Positions 32,913 to 44,754 of a stretch of 64,000 nt of DNA are shown in pieces; position 1 is the first letter of the stretch, and each line of letters begins with the position of its first letter. The stretch lies in the NCBI RefSeq assembly GCF_905147045.1, contig NC_065902.1, positions 1,061,377 to 1,125,376 on the forward strand, written 5' to 3'. The notes beneath the pieces are model-generated. The model saw nothing but the letters and a program-made list of their open reading frames with translations, was not told the origin of the DNA and searched no databases. The stretch is from Nymphalis io (lineage: Eukaryota > Arthropoda > Insecta > Lepidoptera > Nymphalidae). Both the position numbers and the translations under genes were made by a program.

Positions 32913-34431
32913 GTGAGTACGATAACTGCTCGTCTTATCTACGAAAACAGTGAACAAAAATGCACCGTTACTCGGGAGAGTTTTGTATCTTTTGTGATAC
33001 TCTTGTATCGAACGAAGTGATCATATCGAGATGATAATCGATACAATTCGCCTCGTGTCGGGTCACGGTCATGTGATTATGTTCTGCGAGTTCTGTAAAT
33101 CACTTTCACTGTTGTGTGAGCCCCCATTCGTCATATTGTGATCCACAGTTCTTTGTTGCGACACCTAACGATTTAGACATTCTTACAACCTTTCTTCGTA
33201 TTTCTGATATTATTACATTATTTCTTATAATATATAGACATCACATATTGAGATCTATAAAATTTTGTGTTGGTCCCGTTGATAGCAATTCTTATAAGAT
33301 TATTCACCACGTTGTTCCTTTTTTATAACGTTTTTATTAATTATTACCTGATTATATACAAAAGACGAAACAATGGACAAGACTGTCTTGGAAAAATATA
33401 TTAATAATTATAGTCAATACTTTTCTGTGTAAAACATTTTTTTTGTTGTAAATTCCAACTCAAAGCATAAATCAATCAACTTAAATAAATAAATCTTATG
33501 AGTTTTGCCAAACTAAAATGCCGTTTCTTTGTTTACACTTTGTAACAACTCTGTATGTATATTTCAATTATTATTTAGAATTGATGATTATTTGTAGCAA
33601 TATGTTCATATTACTGGTTTTTCACATTTCCTTAATTCAATTATTCGGATCAGTTGATGACTTATACATTTTTGTGTAACCGCTAAATAATTTACACATT
33701 AAAATACGGAATAAGATAACATATAAAAGCAGATAATAAAAAAATAGGACGTAGCTAAAACAATTTACGGACTCAAAAAAAAAAGACAGTAGTAGTGCAA
33801 TATCTAATTACCGGTCTGGAGAGCTCCAACAACTTCAGCAGCAACTTCGTCCTTCGCTTTGTAGTTACTTTTTTTATTTATCGAACGAAATATTTTAAAT
33901 ACACTCTAACATGTATTCTTAGCTATATATAATGAAATTACAATAAGATTAAGCCTTCATATAAATATGCTTATAGCAACTACAAAAAATTATTTCATCA
34001 AAATACAAGAAAAAAATGTGCAACATTAAAGTGAAAAACTCTTGTACTTAAGTACATCGATCAGTCATTTAAAATAAATTAATATTTAAACAGAAGAATT
34101 TATTAAATAAGCACATTAACGATGAATATTTTGTTGAATAAAAAACATATGTACATGACATATGTTTTTTATTCCACAAAATATGCTAATCGATGATTAG
34201 TACTTTTTATTAGTCTTCAAACTTTAAAATGTCATTCGTATGAGAACATGGAATATCGGTTGTAATTTGTACTTGAAATAATTTGAATTAAAAATTCATC
34301 TATAATCTTAGTAAAAAATGTAACGAACACTCGGCAATCTACAGCAAAGTGCTTTAGTTTTATGTGTATATAGATCAGATGTATCTTTGTTAAGTCTTTA
34401 ATAGTGTTTACGTGCCCATAACCACTGGGTT
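32913..34431. other. Start of presumed APPBP2 intron 1
   Basis: AT-rich DNA without recognisable exons. The frame running past the donor to 33020 is intron read-through. Contains the imperfect 27-bp hairpin at 34126. Confidence 0.6.
34126..34184. repeat. Hairpin, 27-bp arms with one mismatch, 5-nt loop
   Basis: ATATTTTGTTGAATAAAAAA..CATATGT (34126-34152) pairs with ACATATG..TTTATTCCACAAAATAT (34158-34184) around ACATG. The arms continue imperfectly outward (AACGATGA / ATCGATGA region), making a stem of about 35 bp. Confidence 0.9.
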
Positions 34432-34712
34432 AAATGATTAATTGAGGCCCTGACCGATATCAGCCACAGGGGCGGCTAAGCTGAAGAGAACCTAGCCAAC
34501 TGCACAGTATATATTATAACGCACATGCACAAGTGTGTGCGTAAACACGACTAAAAACAGTTGAGGCGCAGGGTAAGGGCAAAGGCTTTGCGTGCTTACC
34601 GAGGCGCGAGGGTTTAAACATTTCTAAATTTCTGACTCCGGGCCGCTACTGAGTATTTTCGAACAAAAACCTCGAGCCGATTTGAACCGAGGGCCGTGGA
34701 TTTTTTTTAATG
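34432..34712 (-). repeat. SINE-D copy, diverged
   Basis: GACCGATATCAGCCACAGGG, AGTGTGTGCGTAAACACGA, CTTACCGAGGCGCGAGGG and CTCCGGGCCGCTACTGAGTA follow the same order as the copy at 11622. The tRNA-like end is decayed. Confidence 0.8.
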
Positions 34713-34932
34713 TGATGATTTCTGGAAAATATGCAGGAACACAAAACACCAAACTGTTTGTAGTTATAGATGGCATATTACACTTTAGGCATCCCCGTAT
34801 TCACTGCGGACTAATTAAGACATAAACAATTATGTTTCGTTTTACTATTTGTTTATTATCATCTCGCTTGTTTTAACACTTGTTAAGTCACGTTTGTAAC
34901 GTAGACAACATAAAAAAACAATGAATAAAACT

Positions 34933-35197
34933 ACTTACTTGCTGTTAGGGCTTTGCGCAAGCCCACCAACCAATACACGTACATACATATTGTATCGCCA
35001 AATAGCAATACTTAGTTATGTTATGTTCTAGTTTGAAGGGTGAGCGAGACGGTGTAACTACAGGCACAAGGGACGTTCTCAAGGTTGATGGCGCATTGGC
35101 GATGTAAGCGATGGTTATCAATTCTTACAATGCCAATGTATATAGGCGTCGGATGGCCCATATGCTAGTCCGCCTACCTATATATAAAAAAAAAAAC
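34933..35197 (+). repeat. SINE-B copy, diverged, with A-tail
   Basis: From GTTAGGGCTTTGCGCAAGCC through GTTTGAAGGGTGAGCGAGAC and CTCAAGGTTGATGGCGCATT to ATGGCCCATATGCTAGTCCG, then an A-run. The CACTTACCATCAGG hairpin is missing in this copy. Confidence 0.87.
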
Positions 35198-35488
35198 TTT
35201 TAATTGCGTTACGATGAAGGTTCGACATAATATCATATATAATGTACTTAAATTTAGCCAGAAGGTTTATTTATTATAAACCATTATGAGGTTTATTTAT
35301 TACTATAACTATGAGAATGAGGCAATCGAGAATAAATCTGTATTTGCGCAATACACGATAATATAATTCGTAAAAAAAGCCAGTAAATCTCCCATTACTA
35401 CTATTGAGTAATGGACCGAGAGCCCCATTTCACCTACGGCAGGTGAAATAGTATACCTAGCGTCAATATGGAGTTTGCTAACATACCG

Positions 35489-35885
35489 TAAGTCTGCCGA
35501 TCGCTGGTTCTTAGGCTATAAGGGCCTTTTTTTTAACGCTGGAAAAACTCGTTACGCCTTTCCCCCACGGGAACAGTGGGGGGGTATGTGGGACTCGCCG
35601 GTGTCCAAGGCGCCGAGTGCGCCTGAACATCGGAATACCCACTAAAAAACCAGCGGTACCCTTTCCGACTTAACGAGGAGCGCCACGGGATCGCTTTCGC
35701 ATGCTACTGTGGCGCTCTGACGGCCGGCCCGCCTATGCGGGCCTCTATTCTCTAGGGAGTGTTCCCAGGGTACTGTGAACCCCCCCTAGTCCCGGCGGCG
35801 CCTATTGTGGCGGGGGTAGAAGGTGCGCATAGCGCCTTTTTCTTCTCCCCGGCAGGGTATAAGGGTTTCCCCTCCTTTTGAGGAG
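35489..35885 (+). repeat. GC-rich dispersed repeat E, long copy
   Basis: About 400 bp, far above local GC content. It includes TTTCCCCCACGGGAACAGTG, ACCCACTAAAAAACCAGCGG, GGCCGGCCCGCCTATGCGGG, CTAGTCCCGGCGGCGCCTAT and CGCATAGCGCC. The first half is the reverse complement of 8757-8943. No ORF of length; several short GC stems. Class not recognised, possibly a LINE 3' region. Confidence 0.65.
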
Positions 35886-36223
35886 ATGATTTCTGCAAAA
35901 TATCGTCTTTTATATATTATACAAAAAGCCTAAATTAAAAACCTTAAGAATACTATCTGAGTAATAATAATAGGATGCAAATAACAGATACTGGATAATA
36001 TGAATATAAAATATTAAAAGCTAAAATAAAATATAAATATGCCAGTTAGTAGCGGACACGGCCCGTTGGGAATCTTTATTGGGTAACAATTGCAGCATGT
36101 TTGCTTTGTTGCACCAATCATACCAATAATGTATCTTGACACATCCATTGAACAGTCTGACTAATGTCACATAAATGGATATATTATTGTGAATCCGTTT
36201 CATATATATAAGTAACTAATAAT

Positions 36224-36522
36224 AATAATAATTTCCTGGGACATTATTCACACAAGGCGATCTGATCCCAAACTAGGCAGAGCTTGTACATTGACTGTTG
36301 ACAGAGCTCATACATTTTTGCTACCGAAACCAGACAACTGATATATTACATATACTACTTTTCTTTTGTTAATACATACTTATATAGATATAATAGTAAC
36401 ACCCAGACTCAGGACAAACATACATGTTTATACACACAAATATCTGTCCTGGGTGGGAATCGAACCCAAGACTTGCGGCGTGTAAGGCAAGTATCTATCG
36501 ATCACGCCAACCGGCTCGTCAT
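36224..36522 (-). repeat. SINE-C copy
   Basis: Same order as the copy at 9127: TCCTGGGACATTATTCACAC, CAGACAACTGATATATTACA, ACACCCAGACTCAGGACAAA and GGTGGGAATCGAACCCAAGA, ending CACGCCAACCGGCTCGTC. Read on the minus strand the tRNA-like head comes first. Confidence 0.87.
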
Positions 36523-36647
36523 TAGCTGTTACTAGCTCGTTTTTAAAGAGAAAATGTTTTAGGCTACTCCTTAATTAAATCCGCTTCATCGAGTAACAAA
36601 CATCCAAATACATTTTCGTATTTGTTCTTAATATTATAAAGCGCAAA

Positions 36648-36775
36648 AGTTTGTTTGTTTGCTAATACCAAGATCTACCAATTCGTTTGGAAAAAAACTT
36701 AACGTTAGATAGTACGTTTATTAAGAAAGATTATGGACTAAATAAGATCACGCTACGAACCATGAGCTGTTGTGA
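36648..36775 (+). repeat. Fragment of a common lepidopteran dispersed repeat (Helitron-like, tentative)
   Basis: GCGCAAAAGTTTGTTTGTTT...TTAACGTTAGATAGTACG...TTATGGACTA...ATCACGCTACGA follows the order of a repeat I know from lepidopteran genomes, usually classed with non-autonomous Helitrons. The class is from memory. Confidence 0.4.
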
Positions 36776-36904
36776 CGTGCAATGTTTGTAAAACAGCGCG
36801 AAATAACTATCTTATAATAAATTTATGTAAAATTAAAAAAAGTTCCAATATTATTAATCCATGCGATCAATATTTTTTTTCAAGCGAACTGGCCTGTTGA
36901 ACGT

Positions 36905-37150
36905 GATGGTAGCGTAGCGGTAATATTAACCACCCCTTACAACGTCAATGTGGCACCCACCTTGAGATCTGGTCCCAAGGTTTACCTTGTGCCTTGACAA
37001 AGTGTCTGCCGTAGTACTTGTTGTTGTTGCACTGGCTCACACACCATTCAAACCGGAACACAACAATACGAAGTATTGCTATTTGTTTTGCGGTACAATA
37101 TGTTATAATTAATGGGTAACACAGACGGCCTTACACAAAGCCCTACAACC
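36905..37150 (-). repeat. SINE-B copy, diverged
   Basis: Opposite orientation to 49246: CACCCACCTTGAGATCTGG, GGCTCACACACCATTCAAAC, AACACAACAATACGAAGTAT and TTACACAAAGCCCTACAACC. The T-rich end is lost. Confidence 0.8.
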
Positions 37151-39053
37151 AAGTGAGGTAAAAAGTCAATTTGAAAATGTACGTCAATCAAAATATCACC
37201 AGAATTAACGGACAATATTTTAGGATAGTTTTCCTGTACCAACAACGGTTATGTTTAAGCCTTGATGCCCCGTCTTAAGTTTCCATCCTCTATATATATA
37301 TAAGTATTGTTAAAGTGTCAAGTAAATTTTTTGAAATAGTTTTAATTTATTTGTTTTAATTTATATATTTGGTATTAAAAACTTACAAACAACTTTGAAA
37401 AATATATGTACATATGTGTTTGTAATGTGTACACGAATACCTACTCGTACATCTGTAGCTTAAACCTTAGGAAAAAGTATCATAGTGATGATTGCGGGAC
37501 CTTAAATAACATTCAAATAAATAACAATTCAGAATCAGATTCAGTTAATTTAACGACCGGTTGCTGAAACGTTTATAGAATTTTTTACGAGGTGTAATTC
37601 GAAAGCATCTCTGTAAAAAATGTTTCGCATAGTTTATAGGAACGACTAACGACTCATCGATTATTAATAGGAATTTTTTATCTCATTTCAAATTAATTGT
37701 AATCAGTAATTTATTTAATAAAAAAACAAAATTTTCATTACAAAACGTTCAAGTAACTTTAAAATGCTTCCTATCCAATAATACAAAACTAAGTAACTCG
37801 AGATGCGAAATGTCGAAATTCAATTTTGTTTTTCCTTAACCGCAAGGCAAAAGGACATAAATCCACCTGAATAAGAGAAATCCAGTGTAAATTTATAATC
37901 CACGTTTGTCGGTCTCGCTAGAATGTTTGTTGTTGACGTTGTTTTGATCGTCATTTGCGAATGCGTGAAAGGCGCTTGTTATGCAGATGGCCCCGTTTAT
38001 CGAAAGTGTCTCCGCACTCTGAATACTGATAAATCAACTTCAATGTTTAGATTGTCAAGTTCTCTCTGGATTAAGAGCATACATATCGCGTCCCATACAT
38101 ATACGAGATATATTCGTAATTCTGTAAATATACATTTGATATATTTTTTTTGTAAAATTTATGATTGTTATATTTGAAATGAAAAATGAATCATGCTTTT
38201 TTGCCGGTACTTTCTTTCCGAATAGGTGGTAAGTTTTTGACATTCGAAAGTGTTTTCAATTTAAAAAAAAAATATTTTTAAATTTAGAACCCAATTAGCA
38301 AATTAGAAGGTAGCTAAAGTTAAATCGATTTTATTATTTAAACATATATCAAGTTCTTGCAATGATTTCCCAATAGAGATAATAACGAATTAATAATGTT
38401 ATCATGCTCGCCTTAAGTTAGACGTGGTCTCGTCATTAAAACACGGAAGACGTTAAATTATGATCTGTCAATACCACTGTTTAAGGCACACATGCGAAAT
38501 ACTGCCGCGTTCATTATTCATCAAAAGGCACTAGTTTGTATTGCAAATTTTTATCGTAACGTTCGCAAACGCGTATGGTAAATTGCTGTGACCTTTTGGA
38601 ATCTCTTTTGCGTCGGACATTTTTAAAACAGCTTCCGTATTTGTAACACTTCGACACGCAAATAATCTTCGTTTACTCTTACCTTTGTGTTTCTCCGTAT
38701 CTCTCGATTTCTAGAACGTTCTAGTACTCTTTTTCATTTAAAAAGTTTTTGAGCAGTCGTTACATTATATTTACGATATCATTTAAAGGTTACAAAACAA
38801 ACATTATTTAGTGTATATAATTAATCAACAATTATTTTAACACATATTTTTAGTCTGACATCGTTTAATCTAATTTTTTTCTTACGTTTACAACAAAAGT
38901 ATATATTAAGGTGTGCAATAAATTGTATGATTACAAAAATATTATAATAATTATATAAGAATAGGTTAAACAGTAGTTTAAACCTGCAGTTTAAATCGAT
39001 TAAGCATTTTAACAACAATAACAGATAAAAACACATAGTTATAACGATTAACA
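37151..39053. other. AT-rich DNA without recognisable features
   Basis: Read on both strands; no family-like ORF, no splice-flanked open frame of note and no SINE head. The predicted ORFs around 37923-38177 are short and unrecognised. Confidence 0.6.
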
Positions 39054-39096
39054 ATATCTGGGCAATAGGACAATATACGTCCTATTGCCCAGATAT
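39054..39096. repeat. Perfect 18-bp hairpin with 7-nt loop
   Basis: ATATCTGGGCAATAGGAC (39054-39071) and GTCCTATTGCCCAGATAT (39079-39096) are exact reverse complements around AATATAC. Unlike the AT-only hairpins, this stem has a mixed, GC-containing sequence. Confidence 0.95.
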
Positions 39097-40140
39097 AAAT
39101 TATACAAAAAAACTATCACGATAATTATAAATCTCTCTTTTAAACAACAGTCGTTGGTATCGTTGTGTAATTATATTCGTATGATAGCGATCTTGCGAAT
39201 ATCCCTTTATAAACAAACCTCTTTTACAAAGGCTTAGTAAACAAAGATAAAGCTGGTAAATATTTTTTATATCAAATATATAATAATATATACATAAAAA
39301 TACCAAATATATAATAAAATATAAATATATAATAACATAAAGTTATGCCTTAGTACATAAGCTTAACAGTTTTTAATCCATATGTCAACTTATGTAAATA
39401 AATTATTAATATTCTTATATTGATATGAACATTTATTTATTTAGGTTTAATTATTTACTTGTTTATTAACAGTAGATACAATTAATTTACAGTATAAATA
39501 ATACATTAAAAAGTTATTCATTAAATGTACTACTAATAAAATGTTATCGTCATGCATTATAATTGTATATACATTTGAAAAAAACAGAAATGTTTAAAAT
39601 ACTAAAGACTATGGAGTCTTACATTTATGACATTATCGTTACAGTGCGCTTATTCGAACTCTATTAATAGTACAATTAGCTGATTGTGCTTTTCTGTTGT
39701 CAATAAAACTCCATGAATTGTTCTCAAAACTAAAAAAACGTTTGATGTCCATATTTAGTTTTGGGTAATATACAACTCGATGAAATTTTTCTATCCAAAA
39801 TTAAAATTATATTTCAGTGTTGCTATGAGGAAGTCGTTAATATTAAAAGTTAAGCTGAATTATATATACATAAATTAATAATATTAAAGAGTATACAGAA
39901 TTTATAACAGATTCTATAAGATAAATATTAAATTTAAAGATTCATTAACTTTAAAAAATGTATTTGTATGATGAAATTTGAAATCGCATTTCGTGTGCCA
40001 TTTACATTGTTAAAACAGTAACCCTATTCAAATAGGTAATTTATTATTTTAAACAAATCGAGAATTAGAAATAGTGTATCAAAATAAATGAATTCACCTT
40101 CAAGGTTCCTTCGATGTTTAACTAACTGATTAAAAAAAAA
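39097..40140. other. Very AT-rich DNA
   Basis: Runs of AT-rich sequence with no coding signal on either strand and no SINE match. Confidence 0.6.
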
Positions 40141-40330
40141 TAAAACATCGAAAATGGGACACGGTTAAGTTGTAACATGCTTCCACGATGGCCAGACGCG
40201 GGTTCAGCGTAAACTGGTCAGTCCTTTACCGTTAGATTTGTGCGCGTCTCGGTACCGCTAGCGATTAGCATTTTTAGGTGAAGGCGAACCAGCCAGTGGC
40301 CCGCCGTTTTGTAATTATAACACACTAAAT
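40141..40330. promoter_or_regulatory. GC-rich non-repeat patch, possible regulatory element
   Basis: About 190 bp clearly richer in G+C than its surroundings, matching none of the repeat families in the window. Includes GATGGCCAGACGCGGGTTCAG, an initiator-like GGTCAGTCC (40217-40225) and GTGCGCGTCTCGGTACCGC. Composition and isolation are the only evidence. Confidence 0.25.
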
Positions 40331-40591
40331 GTTATATTTACAACCATAAAGCTGAATATTGTGTAAGTTGGATTTTATAGCGGGATTGGAATGATCTGAT
40401 CACTCCGTTATTAAAATATTTCGTGTGAAACGTCAAAGTGAAATTGATTTTAGTTTCGTTGATGTCGTATAATCTTTTTTTTTATGTAATAACAATTGGG
40501 CTTTACGTCGTGTCGTGCTTTTTTGTCATTGCAAATTACTTTATCTTATCAAGAATCTTTAATAGTAATTTGACAGCAATGTTTGCGAATT

Positions 40592-40680
40592 AACCTACGA
40601 TCGTGGGGTCAACCCGGGCGAGCGACACTGAATTTTCATTTTAAGCACATTTGTGTTTATAATTCATGGTATTGGTTCAT
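40592..40680 (+). repeat. SINE-A fragment
   Basis: TTAACCTACGATCGTGGGG, CAACCCGGGCGAG and GACACTGAATTTTCATTTTA, then GTTTATAATTCATGG; both ends are missing. Confidence 0.7.
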
Positions 40681-41248
40681 TTATTCCCTATTTTGATACC
40701 TTGCTAGTATTTCTAAACTCTTACATTTACGTTTTCATTTAAATATAAAATATATCATGAATTAAATAAAGATTATACCATCACTAAAAATCTAGTTTTT
40801 TTTAAAATATAAAACAATAGTCATAATGAGAGGTATAGTATTTATCTGATTAGATATCAAATTTGCAAAGTATAATTTAATAATATTTTGAATTAAGTAT
40901 CAATATATGTTTATTATCATACATTGATAATTAATTTTTAGTTATATAGCGTTACAACTTCTTAGCTTGTATGCTCATATCATCATTTTTCGATATGATG
41001 ATTATTTTGTTCATATCAAACAGAACAAGTATTTGACCTAGTATTTAATGACGCTGAGCTTGTAAGGCTCTCCCAGAAGTGTTTTCTGCGTCAAAGGAAA
41101 AATAATTTTCCCTTAGATGTCTGAAATACGAGTTTTCATCTTAAGTTGCTATTTTCGAAGTAAAACGCTGACTCTTGCTCTAGTTTTTGTTTTATTTATA
41201 AACCGAGGTCTTTTATAATTTTAATTTAATATTAAATAATTACGTACC

Positions 41249-41446
41249 TGCTGGTAGGGCTTTGTGCAGCCTGTGTTACTCACTCATCATAAGCAGCAAT
41301 ACTTAGTATTGTTGCGTTCCGGTTTGAAAGGTGAGTAAACCAGTGTGGTTGTTGTGTGACCAGTTGTGGTGTGACCCAAGGTTGGTGGCGCATTGGCAAT
41401 ATTGGGAATGGTTATTATTTCTTACATTGCCAATGTCTACCACCAT
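41249..41446 (+). repeat. SINE-B copy, 3'-truncated
   Basis: CTGGTAGGGCTTTGTGCAGC, AGCAATACTTAGTATTGTTG, CGGTTTGAAAGGTGAGTAAA, AAGGTTGGTGGCGCATTGGC and CATTGCCAATGTCTACC, then the match stops before the hairpin tail. Confidence 0.87.
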
Positions 41447-41577
41447 TTTGGAAAATAACACTCGAGATCTGAAAAGAGCTGGCGAAAGAATTTCAGCTGG
41501 ATTTTCAAAAAAGTTTTATTATATACATCAAATGAATAAATAGCTTGCATATTTTAGTTATACTTTTTTATAATTAT

Positions 41578-41895
41578 ATTAGGTCCTTACATATGAAATT
41601 GGCGTTTTATACGGGAGGAATATAAAGTCAATTTTTTTTTGTAAAATATATTTAATTAATCAAAGTATGCACCGTTGTTATATACTATGCCGTCTCATAG
41701 GTAGTTCATTGATCCCTTTACTAAAAAAACCATGGGGGCGAGAATCAATAAACTCTTTGAAGGCGGTTTGGACTGCCGCATCGGAGTTGAATTTTTTTCC
41801 TAGTAAGAAGTTGTCCAAATTCCGGAGAAAATGGTAATCTGTTGGAGCAAGGTCCGGGGAGCATGGTGGATGTCGCAGACATTCCAATTGTAGCT
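41578..41895 (-). mobile_element. mariner transposase C-terminal remnant
   Basis: The minus-strand frame 41887-41678 reads LRHPPCSPDLAPTDYHF, NFLLGKKFNSD, AFKEFIDSR, FFSKGINELPMRR. The HPP.SPDLAP.DYH block carries the last catalytic Asp of the mariner D,D34D triad, and the following helices match the family C-terminus. Beyond the stop the sequence continues to a terminal-repeat-like TTAGGTCCTTACATATGAAA at 41580 next to a TA. The 5' two-thirds and the other terminal repeat are absent, so this is a dead fragment. Confidence 0.85.
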
Positions 41896-42244
41896 CATCT
41901 AACTTAATATATATTTAAAACCATAGATGTTTTTTAGATAGATGACTATACCTTAGGTACTTAAAATAATAATTTTTTTGAATATATTTTTTTCAAAATG
42001 CTTGATAACACATACATTTAGCATTATTGTAATTTCAATTAAAAAAATGTACTTGGAAATAGGAAGTTGTAGAACAATAACTTTATGATCTTTGAATTGT
42101 GTGTGTGACTTGTATGACTAATAATAAATCTTTATAATGCGTCATATCAGTTCGCGCCATTTTCCTGGCTTCATTGTCTCAGTAAATGGCATGAAACTAA
42201 TTAAAATTTCATATATCTTTAGCTAATAATACTTATTGACGGAA

Positions 42245-42430
42245 TCAAGGATTTGATTGAGGCCAGGTCTCTTGGGTTCAAAACACAGATCGAGCCAATA
42301 AAAAGCACGTAAAGCCTTCAGTTGGATCACCGTGCTATCGGATTATCGGAGAGTAAAGGAATAAAGAGTGCACCTGCGTTTGTGCACAAACTTGGGCACT
42401 ATGATATCTTCTGTGAAATTGTCTAGTTAA
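42245..42430 (+). repeat. SINE-D fragment
   Basis: GAGGCCAGGTCTCTTGGGTT (B-box region), AAACACAGATCGAGCCAATA, CCGTGCTATCGGATTATCGG and AAGAGTGCACCTGCGTTTGT; the order matches 15163 with the middle deleted. Confidence 0.7.
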
Positions 42431-42887
42431 TTTAAAATAACATCCTTTTAATGTTCTCCTCTCCCTTAATGGAAAAAGATGGGTATTTAGTTCATCACGT
42501 TTCCAGTAAATAATAATAAATAACGTAAGTGTCGATTTTTTAGGCTTTTGCAGCTTAAATCTTATGATGGTTTTTCAGTTTGCATTAAACTAATTATTGT
42601 GAACATACAGGCATTTGATAAACAGAGATGTTAATCCACATTTGACCCTTCGAACTACGCTTTGAACCGTTGTTACTATTCGCTGGACTATGTCGAATTT
42701 AACGTAAATATATTAAACCTTGTATTCTTTTTTAATTAATAAACATTTCTTGTTTAGCTTTCATTATATTTGCGCTAAGGCGCTGTAGAGTTCCAAAGAG
42801 GGATTTATTTCCAAAAAATTCATCAAAAGCATAATAAGAGTGAATACAGTCGATTGATTATGCAGTAAAGTAAAGTAATCGTCTGTA

Positions 42888-43128
42888 AATGTCCCACTTC
42901 TCGGCTAAAGTCCCCCGTGAGAAGATCCTTAAGAATGTTTGCAGCTTATTCGACCACTCTGCTCAAATGCGTGTTGGTGGCAAGGTGGCAGATGTTTTTA
43001 TTTACCTCCGAGCAAGAGTTGAATTATAAGCAAAAATAAAGCACATAAGCACTGCTAGCTCAGGTTTAAATCAAACTTTGTTTAAGATGCGCGTGATTTT
43101 TGTCATCTCCGCTCGTGGAAAAAATGAT
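42888..43128 (-). repeat. SINE-A copy, diverged
   Basis: Minus-strand order: ACGAGCGGAGATGACAAAAA (head), a GATTTAAACCTGAGC B-box region, then GCTTATTTTTGCTTATAATT and the body toward CTTCTCACGGGGGACTTTAG. The head and tail are recognisable; the middle is variable. Confidence 0.55.
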
Positions 43129-43514
43129 GGTTTAATATTTTTGTTTACTTTCTATGTAATTACTTTGTTAGTTAATCTGAAAGTCCCATTGCACAACTTC
43201 AGTTAAGTTGTGGATAACTGTATTCTGGAATATCGAAGAGTTTCCTTGAATTTAAATCCAGATCGACGTTAATTACTTTATAATTGAGTGCACAACAAAT
43301 GGTGATTAAAAGGTTTCATAAATATTTATTTGTTTATAATTATGAAATTATATTTTACCATGACTTAAATGTGCTTAATATGAATTAACGGCAGTGTTGC
43401 CGTCTATCACCGCTGAAGTGATGAATTTTAATTCACCCTACCCTTAATTATTACATAAGGTTGAAAGATTATATAAATTAAAATTAGGGAATTATGTTAA
43501 CTTATTATAATTAG

Positions 43515-44722
43515 TTTTTTTTTTTTTTTTTTATATTCGCCGGGAGGGCAAATGACTCTACTCCACCTGATGGTAAGTGGTAGTAGAGTCCAAACGCGAC
43601 GACTGCCAGTACAGACGGGAAAAACGTTCTGCACTAGCCGCCTTCGCCTTGCCGGCCCGCAAGATGCCTCTTCACGCCTCGTTTGAAGGAACCCGGGTTG
43701 TAAGAGGAGGGGAACACGTGAGCTGGTAAGGAATTCCATTTTTTGGAAGTGCGACAAAGAAAGGAGTTGCCAAATTTCTTTGTTCGCGATGGAATTGATG
43801 TCACAGTTAGGCGGTGACATCGAGAACCAGCTCGCGTGGACTTAAGAAGGAAGGGGGAAGCAGGAATTAGAGAGAATAATTCCTCAGAGCACTCGCCGTG
43901 ATACAGTCGATAGAAAGCGCTCAGTGCTGCTATCTCACGACGCAATTGTAAAGGTTCAAGGGTGTTTGTGACCTTTACGTCGCCAATAATGCGTACGGCA
44001 CGTAACGTAAGGTGCGAGCAATATTCCACGCAAGACCGTACCTGTGTTTTGTACAGCAGGCACAGTTGTTGTGGCGTGAAAAAGCGCCGCAACTTGTTCA
44101 GAACTCCGAGTTTCCGTGAAGCTGTTTTTATAACAGCCTCGATGTAATCCCTTGGACTAAGGTCGCAGCGAACGTCAATCCCCAGCATGGCGATTTTGCT
44201 TTGCATCACCAGCGGAGTACCACAGAGGGAGGGAAGAGGGGAAAATGTTGACTTTTTCGCCGTGAGAGCGCATACCTGTGTTTTCTTGTCATTAAACTCA
44301 ACAAGATTATCAGAGCCCCATTTGGCGATGAGCTCTAACGTCCTATCGAGTTCAATGACAAGATTCTTCTGCCTCTCCTCAAATTCCGCTCGCCCAGCCA
44401 CTGCGCGTCCGTGGTATCCACCATGCACTGTACTATCGTCTGCATAGCAATGTATGTTCCCAAGAGAGAGCATATCATTGATATGCAAAAGAAAGAGTGT
44501 GGGAGATAGCACAGATCCCTGGGGGACCCCAGCATTCACTACATAGAATTGTGAAGCGCAACCATCAACTAAAACACGAAGGCTACGCTTGTGTAGGAAG
44601 CTGGCAATCCAGGTGCATAGCTGAGCAGGCAGACCATATGCCGGCAGCTTGGAGAGAAGACTTCTGTGCCAGACCCTGTCGAAAGCCTTGGAGATATCGA
44701 GGCTGACAACCAACGATTCTCA
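43515..44722 (-). mobile_element. Jockey-like non-LTR retrotransposon, 5'-truncated, with poly(A) tail
   Basis: The minus-strand ORF from 44713 down to a TAG at 43633-43631 encodes the second half of a reverse transcriptase plus the C-terminal region: motif A VVSLDISKAFDRVWH, motif B NAGVPQGSVLSPTLF, motif C YADDSTVHG, thumb LGVLNKLRRFFTPQQL, then EYCSHL and the tail KKWNSLPAHVFP...RGVKRHLAG. Between EYCSHL and RAVRIIGD about 20-25 residues usually present (the WxGA... block) are missing in frame, so the copy is internally deleted as well as 5'-truncated. The short 3' UTR holds CCACTTACCATCAGGTGG and ends in 18 As (T-run at 43515-43532). The Jockey assignment rests on the poly(A) tail and motif style. 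Confidence 0.9.
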
Positions 44723-44754
44723 ACTTCCAGATTATGCTATATATATTGTACTAA

